64,000 nt of DNA. It comes from Klebsormidium nitens. Taxonomy: Eukaryota; Streptophyta; Klebsormidiophyceae; Klebsormidiales; Klebsormidiaceae. A model generated the notes under the pieces. That model saw nothing but the letters and a program-made list of their open reading frames with translations, searched no databases and was not told the origin of the DNA. The translations under genes were made by a program, and so were the position numbers. Positions within the stretch are counted from its first letter, which is position 1, and every line of letters starts with the position of its first letter. The stretch is from positions 1 to 64,000 of the forward strand of contig DF237413.1 of assembly GCA_000708835.1 (NCBI GenBank), in the 5' to 3' direction. Positions 57,425-64,000 of the stretch are shown piece after piece.

Positions 57425-59881
57425 TCAAAATCTATGCGACCTAACATATAAGTGAGTCGCGGAGATGACTCCGACCGAAACTGCCCCTGCTAAGGCCGTC
57501 CAGCCGAGAAGACTCGCGCTTGGTAGACTCGGAACGAAAGATACTATCTTCGCTTGAGCTTTCGTCTGGAGCATGTCTTCCAGCTTCCCTAATCGCACGT
57601 CTAGGCTTGCGAGCTTTGCGTCGGTTGCATCAGCGACGCACCTAAGGGACCTAAGCTCCTTCAACAGGGTCTTTAAGTACCAAGCGTCCGAGTCCTCACC
57701 CACAATCTCGTTGTCGGAGAAGGCATCGTCTGGGAAGGACTCTTCCGTAACATCGAAGTACTCCTCCGAGTCGCTGCTATCGCCAAACATGCCCACTTTC
57801 TCGCGGCATATGACATTTAGCATGTGCAGCCACTCCACAAAGGTCTTCTTCGCTTGCTCCCCCATGAAGTTTTCCATCATGGCTGTAAACGACAGCGAAG
57901 GCAGCAGGTTAGAGAAGGGGAGGCCTCTTCCCGGAGTTCGGAATGCCAAACGATCGACATCTAAAGTTGGCCCGAAAGAAACATTGGTGCTACGATGCGG
58001 AGAGGCCGCCTTTGTAAACGATGACTTACCACTTCTCACTTGTAATTTTGACTTATTCACATCGAGCTTGCAGCATGAGAGAAGATCACCAGAGTTAACC
58101 CAAGTACTAGTTTGCTTACTGCTGTAAGGATTCTTCTTTCAATCGATGCTCCTGTTATCGTCCAAGAATGTGCGGACAGGAGTGGGAATAAGGGCCAAAC
58201 CTATTTGTGCGGGTATCACGTTGACCGGGGCTACCCGCAGACAGCCCCAGTCGCACCAAAGAATTTCATCAATTGAAACCTTTTCGTTGCTTCGCCTAAT
58301 ACACCTTGCGCTTCTTGTTCATACATATGATGAAACGGTCCTCAACGAAGAACGGACCGAGTTTTGGAATTGAAGGCGACTCAAAGAAGGGCAAACGTAC
58401 GCGTTCATACAGCACATCCATTTTCAATTCAAGGGACCACCAACTCCGAGGTGAAGCCGACATTTCGAAATCGAGTCATTACGTGGTCAGGCGGTGTGCT
58501 TACATCCGAGCGGCCAGAGCGCGCACTCCATTCGTGCCACCATGATGATGGCCGTCCCCGGTGTGTCCCCGCCCGCCGGCCGCAGCTCCACTTGGCCCCC
58601 CGTCTTGAAGCGGTCCCCCCCCGGGAGGTCCAGCCGCGGCACTGACTCTACGATGTACAGCTCCTTTGTCTTGTGCGTGATGGCCTGCTCCTCGCGCACC
58701 CGCAGCGTGTCTGCGCCTGCGACAGCAAGGGTATGACTGATATCCAATCGTCTGTCAAATTGCCTGTATCGACATCAAAGGTCTCCCTTCAATTTGAATC
58801 TTAAGTCTGTCTTCTTCTGAGCAAATCCCTACGAGAAGTTCCGTCCAAATTCTTCTAGCCTTCCAACAGACGTCAAGCCCTCCGCGAAACTTGGCTTGAA
58901 CGGTTGCTCCCACAATCAGCAAGATGGATCCTGGTGTAGTGCACCGACATATCCGCACCGATATTCAAGGGTCAACATGTGGTGTCCGCACACCTTGTTC
59001 ATCTGAGAAGTTGCTGAAAACAACTGCGTCAGCCCATCTAGCACATCAACAAGAACTGTGGTCCAACCCAACCATCATGGCAAGAGCATCAACAACCAGA
59101 ACGCTGATGTGGAGATTTCGAGATGTTCGGACGCACAGTAGTCACATCAAAAGAGACACCAGCGTATGCTCTATCAGTGCCACTTGGCGGTCTCCGCAGC
59201 AGTTCTCACCAACACACTTTGCGACAATGGCGGGGGCGTTGACGGGCGTCTGGAAGGTGACCACCCTCGTATCATCCTCACTCCAGTTGGTCGCCCGGGC
59301 ATCAGCATCCCCATTCACCTCAGTGTGATACCTGAGTGGCAGAAAGCAGGGTCAACAACTCTGCTCAAAGGCACCTCTCCTTTTCACAAGCTCTGGTCTC
59401 CTTGCGCAGAGTAGAAACTTCTTCGCAATTGGTGAGATGTTGGCTCAGCTGCTGGGGCCCCTTCCTATCTGGCTGAGGCCAAAAAGCTTCTCAAACATGT
59501 TGACCCCATGCTCAACAACGCACCCGTTAAGATTTGAAGTCATGCAAGCAATGGTATTATCTGCTCATTTCATGCAACATAACAATGGGAAATACGAGCC
59601 ATGCTAAAAGAACAGGCGAAGCAAATTTGAGCTTACCGAGTAAGGAAGTCTTTGTCGAAGTACAATATCTGAAACACCACCTGCACAGCGTCCAGGATGG
59701 GAGTTGAGAGGTAACACTAACAGTAGCGTTAAGCATGATGGATGACTGATCTAGTGCCCATTTCAATTTGCTGCATGATCTTGTGTAAGAAAAGGCCCCA
59801 AAGCCAGTGACTCGTCTCTAAGGCAACGCTCACCTCTGGCGGGACGCCGCTGATCTCAGCGGTGAACGTGAGCTCCTTCAT
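57425..59881 (-). CDS. Tail-anchored VASt-like (START-fold) lipid-binding protein
   Basis: Five exons, 59881-59834, 59680-59637, 59331-59210, 58716-58504 and 57882-57425 (TGA), chain in phase to 294 residues. The first 160 residues read like one VASt domain: FTAEISGVPPEVVFQILYFD, then RYHTEVNGD, ELYIVESVPRLDLPGGDRF, and GTAIIMVARMECALWPLG. VASt domains are START-like folds that carry sterols in Lam/Ysp2 proteins and also occur in plant GRAM/C2 proteins. Here the domain stands alone. An MMENFMGEQAKKTFVEW helix, an acidic stretch and a coiled coil follow. The last 30 residues form a hydrophobic segment (SLLGWTALAGAVSVGVIS) with a short basic tail, a tail anchor. The open frame extends upstream of exon 5 to 58060, but that part is intronic because the acceptor at 57883 gives the correct phase. 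Domain identity comes from pattern similarity, so sterol transfer is inference. Confidence 0.75.
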
Positions 59882-61011
59882 GGCAGGAAGGCGCTTTACG
59901 AAAGGGGTTTCTTAAAGAATTGTCCGAGCTGTGCAGCTATTGTTCCTTCCGTGTGTCCTGCCCTCTAGCATTTAACACAATTGCCTCAATCGCAGCGGCT
60001 ACTTCTGTAAACGTCCCACATCTCGCATGCCCTTTGAAAGCGAAAAGACGAGACAGACCACAACCTAAAAGGGCTCTGCCAGCCCTCTATTTCATATGCT
60101 GGGTGCTGCTCTGCGCTACCACGTTGAACTTGTAGTACAGCGGCCAGCCGCAATGGCGGCCAGACAGGAAAGGCCCTCCTGAGTCCTGCTCTTGTTTCGT
60201 TCCTGGAGTTTTGCTTGACCGCAAACCCTAAATTTGTCGACATCGGAACAGGGCCTTTATTTCGACTTCGATACAATTGTCGAAAGCGACGTAGGGAGAT
60301 AGGGCGGAGCAGCTGCACGATACGAAAGGTGGAAATCTTTGATCAACAGAGGGGAAGGATGCCTGATGGTCGGATGACATCCGCTATATGGGAACATTCA
60401 CTAGCTGTTTGTTACAGGTGAATCGTGATTCAGAAGGTGCTTCCACAATCCAAATTGCCAGCACTGTTCATGACGTCCCCATGCATGGCCGCCAGCAACA
60501 GATGGTGAAGTGCGACGTGCATGTAAAATTGTGCGGCATCTTTGGGCGCCTGTTGACTCTCTCGCCTTCTGCTTCTCCTTAGAGATCTGGAAGCACCCAG
60601 TGAACATTAAGCCAGGGGATGGCAGCAGCGCTGGGTGGCCATACGTGCGTCCAAGCGAACCGCTGGAAAGTTTGCTTCAAAGTGCATTTATGCTCTGAGT
60701 CTTAGGTTGCGGAAGGAACGTAGAGAGGTTTGTGCACTTGTCTACACCCTCGCAGCATTATGCGACATTGGTCTACGAGGGTTTGTCATTTCTTGGATTG
60801 CACACATCGGGGTGCTCATATACTGTTCGTTGGCAAGTACCATATGCATAGGCCTAAGGTTGACTCCTTATCGGGCGGCTGAACCGGTTGTTGGAAGCAA
60901 TCTGTTTGAGAAAGGAGGACACGTGAGCTTTAGGAAGGCCCTCTCTGTTGGCCCACATTCAGCCAGATCCTGCTGCCCAGCAACGTGGATTCCAGGCGGC
61001 CTGATTGCGCA
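59882..61011. promoter_or_regulatory. Shared upstream region of the VASt-like and Sec14 genes
   Basis: The two genes diverge from this 1.1 kb. It should hold both promoters and possibly noncoding first exons. No gene or core element was recognised; the open frames at 60318-59986 (minus) and 60635-61045 (plus) lack protein features. Confidence 0.45.
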
Positions 61012-63742
61012 ATGGCCACCTCTACTTTCTCCTGCCCGGACCTGACTGACACACAAAGTGTAAATCTGGAGGCCATGAGAAGCAAGCTGGCAACCCGTGA
61101 GTCCCATGCTTGTGCAGACAACTTGCAGTCCTTTCCTTCCCTCTTGTCAAAGGGACAGCGGCCACAAATGCTCCATGTGGTGATGCTTAGCAGGTGCTCC
61201 TAGGGTGTAACTCAAGTAGTGGCAATAATTTGTCGTTGGGTCATTTAAATGGCTTGCGGGATTCTGATAAGGCTGGAGGAATCAAACAATCCTGCAACTC
61301 CCTCTTTGGCCCACATTTGTTGGTCAATTCTTTAGGACCGGTTCAGTTGATGGGGCTGCATGGCATTTGGGTGGCGTCAAACCCCCTGCACGGCTGCTGT
61401 CGATGATCATTATGCAACTGGGTGGGGCAAGTGCTGAAAAGGGGGTGGGTAAACCCTTAAAAACACAGCACCCTGTGGGGAAAGATTCTCAATAATCATC
61501 GTTGAGCCAAACCTTAATGACATCTAATCTTCTTCTTTGCAGTTGATGAGGCCTTTCAAGCATCTTTTGAGGTGGGTTTTCCTTCCATCACCTGCCTTGG
61601 GATGGCTTCAATGACCTCAGTCCACCGATGGCCCCGTTTTTGGCCCATCCAATTAAGCTCCAGTTGGCAACGTGCCCAGCTTGGATAGCAGCATTCCAAT
61701 GTGTGAATTCTTGAAGCACGTCACTAGAGTGGGCCCCTTGCTGTCACTTGAGGCTCCTCTTTCTGTCCTTACTCTAGCGCCGTCCCTGTGGCAGGTCCTT
61801 GCGCAGGGCGAGCCTGACAGGAGCCTGATGCGCTTCTTGTGGGCCAGGGAATGGCACGTGGACAAGGCATTCAGCATGGTGAACACCACAGCCCAGCCTC
61901 CCTGTTAGCTTCCTGACAATGGACAGTCGTGCTCTGCTTCTTGAAAGATTGTGTATCACTCCAGCGTTGACTTCCAAGTAGACGAGGGAGCTCTGATGGA
62001 CGAACTCCTTGCTGTTCTCAGACCATTCATGTCGACCTGTACTGCCCCTTGAAAGGAGAGTTGAACCCACTTACCTCTTTTCAAGTCTATCCGAGGCACT
62101 TGCGATAATCTTGCCCTCCTTGCACCATTGCATTTGACTTGCAGCTTAGCAAACTACTCTGTCTTGCCACCCTAACTAAAGGACCATAATGTATTTTACA
62201 GTTGGTAGACTGTCTCAAGTGGCGACGAAAGTATGGCACCGACACAATTCTTCAGGTGAAGCTTGGTACCAGATTGCAATGGGCGTTTTCTTGTGTCAAG
62301 TATACGGACAAACCCTGCGCAGACTTGGCTTGTTGACGTGCCTACAAGGGCGAGTGTCTTTGTTGGGGCTAGAAGCCTCAAACTGTGAGCTCACATGCCT
62401 TCACATGTCTTTGCTAACTTTGAAATCTTGAGTACATTCCCACAAAGGTTCCTTCTGCCTTTCATACATCCAAGGCAAGGAGGCGGCCTTCCGAAGGATT
62501 CCCCTGATGAGCCTTCGGCTTTTTGCAGAGGCCCCTGGAAGAAGCGAAAATGCGCGCCATTCGAAATGGTTTTCACGTGGGAATGTCCGGCTATGATAAG
62601 CAGGTGCGTCCCGTTCCAGAGCTGCGGGCACAGGTGTTTATGGAAAGCTCGACTCTTTTCCCATGTGAAGAAGATTGAGCTTGCTGAGCTTTCATCTCCG
62701 TTTTCAAGCCATTTGCTGGACCTGTCTGTGCAGGGCCATCCGGTGATCTTTGTCAAAGTAGGACCCAGCAAGTGCGGGGGAGCCACGGTGAGTCATACCT
62801 CGACACTGCTCGCTGGGATCGGACCTTGCACTCTTAAGCCGCAGTAAGGGCTTTATTGTGCCTCAAGGATAGCCGCCTCCGTGATGACTCTGGCTGTACC
62901 CTATGTTTACGTTATGCTGCTCCTGCTTCGCTGAAGGCAGGTTGTCTGTGTGCAGGTGGACGACTATGTCAAGGCACACGTGCAGTTCAGCGAGTGGCGG
63001 GACCGTGTGTTGTGTGTAAGTCGCACACTGCCTTACTGAATCCTCTGTCATCAGATCTCAATGCAGAGCAGATGAAGCGTTCTTGACTTCTCTTGGCTGT
63101 CACATCGAGTTGGCTGCCCCGCGCAGCAGTCCGAGGTTGCAACTGCTGAAGTTCCAACAAGGGCATGCTTGAGCCGCAAACGACATTCTTGGAACGCGCA
63201 TGTCACGTGCATCTGTCTCTGGAGAGAGCCTCTACTTTCCTCACGCCTTCACCTCGCCTTACGGCCGGTCCATTGTTGCACGTCGAGAGGTCCCAAATCT
63301 CATTCTCTCTCCCCTCGTTTCCTGGTGCCATGGTCGAGACGTTTGCGTTGACGCCCGTGCGCGTGTGCTGCTTGCGCAGGCGGAGGCGAGCAAGCGGTGT
63401 GGGCGGCCCATCACGACCACGACGCGCATCCTGGACTGCACCGGCCTTACGCTGGGCCACCTCGCCAACCTCAACGTCAGCGCTTTCTCCCGTCGCACCT
63501 TGTCTCATCTCTTTCTGTCTTGCTGGAGTGCAGTGCTTGTCGATATAGAGTGCGGCTTCACCGAGACAGCCGTCAGTTGAGTACTTCGTTGCAGCTGGTG
63601 CAGTCGTGTCGTTTTTTATTCGGTCATGTGCGGTGTGCAGCTGCTGAACGCGATGTCCAAGATTGACGAGTTCAACTACCCGGAGAAGGCCAACGCGTAC
63701 TACTTGGTCAATGTGCCGTACGTCTTCACGGCCATCTGGAAG
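61012..63742 (+). CDS. Sec14-like (CRAL-TRIO) phospholipid transfer protein, 3' end beyond the window
   Basis: Nine exons lie inside the window: 61012-61096, 61543-61571, 61795-61878, 62202-62255, 62529-62603, 62734-62787, 62956-63015, 63380-63475 and 63641-63742. They code the first 213 residues, and the gene continues past 64000. The ATG at 61012 is in a GCGCAATGGCC context. A CRAL-TRIO N-terminal region is clear: DRSLMRFLWAREWHVDKAF, then LVDCLKWRRKYG. The lipid-binding domain follows: YDKQGHPVIFVKVG, ILDCTGLTLGHL, KIDEFNYPEKANAYYLVNVP and FTAIWK. In yeast Sec14 these correspond to the helical N-lobe and the hydrophobic pocket. Family members exchange phosphatidylinositol and phosphatidylcholine and support membrane traffic. 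All exons are short (29-102 bases) and all junction phases agree. Whether a GOLD or other C-terminal domain follows cannot be seen. Confidence 0.92.
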
Positions 63743-64000
63743 GTTCGGCCTCCGCCAACATTGCTAGAGGGGCCTCGAGTCCACTCTCTCTTGGACATGT
63801 CATGCTTCGCAGGACATGTGCAGAGGCGGTCAGACTGGCCAGTAGGACAGGCAGCTCTGATGGGACAGGTCCGGTGTGACGACTTTGGAGTGGTTGCGTT
63901 GGCCATCTGGAATTCCAGAGCACTTACAGGTCCATGTCTGACACATCTTGACGGTTTTATGTCCGGTTCCAATTTGAACGCTCCTGAGTGTGACCAGCTC
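63743..64000 (+). other. Intron of the Sec14-like gene running off the window
   Basis: The exon ending at 63742 is followed by a GTTCGG donor. The remaining bases show no acceptor that leads into recognisable Sec14 sequence. Confidence 0.6.

Noticed and set aside
57883-58060. N-terminal part of the open frame starting MNKSKLQ at 58060
   Set aside because: It is intronic. The acceptor at 57883 joins exon 5 in phase to the VASt-like exons, and the peptide before it has no family resemblance.
1-64000. CRISPR array, bacterial operon, rRNA or tRNA gene
   Set aside because: No regularly spaced identical repeats, no Shine-Dalgarno-led gene strings and no recognisable tRNA or rRNA sequence. Introns throughout show the DNA is eukaryotic nuclear.

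Overview
This is nuclear DNA of a photosynthetic eukaryote. Nearly every gene is split into short, GC-rich exons with clean GT/AG borders, separated by AT-richer introns of roughly 0.1 to 1.7 kb. A glutamate-1-semialdehyde aminotransferase with a plastid presequence, two plant-style PEBP (FT/TFL1/MFT family) genes, a plant-like ZFPL1 and an apparently cilium-type EF-hand protein together suggest a green alga or early-branching streptophyte, possibly a charophyte such as Klebsormidium. The species call is inference. I chained exons by hand and required each splice phase to keep the frame open.

Layout. 423-6055 (+) codes a long disordered protein ending in a RING-H2 finger. 8529-11116 (-) codes a coiled-coil protein with a Cys/His zinc module. 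16109-28239 (-) is a 16-exon gene for a protein of about 1,021 residues with one EF-hand and repeated F-x-P motifs. 29981-33016 (-) codes an SRP54 M-domain-like protein with a C-terminal SEC-C motif. It diverges from ZFPL1 (33800-38049, +). 38792-39361 (-) is a fragment carrying a cathepsin propeptide (I29) domain. Two PEBP genes follow in tandem (40138-43240 and 45169-49206, +). Then come plastid GSA (50226-56411, -), a tail-anchored VASt-like protein (57425-59881, -) and, divergent from it, a Sec14/CRAL-TRIO gene cut off by the window end (61012-63742, +).

The genes do not form a single pathway. GSA makes 5-aminolevulinate for chlorophyll and haem. The VASt-like protein and Sec14 are both lipid-handling candidates that share one upstream region. 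ZFPL1 is a Golgi membrane protein. The PEBPs belong to a signalling family.

The most unusual signal is structural. In the EF-hand gene and both PEBP genes, short segments that straddle an exon edge (part of the exon plus its splice site and some intron) are tandemly copied into the adjacent intron, in diverged form, at spacings of about 100 to 180 bp. I call these exon-edge echoes. At least eight exon borders show them. The window also holds a small element with terminal inverted repeats, several minisatellites, and a strong but frame-breaking cryptic exon in the second PEBP gene.
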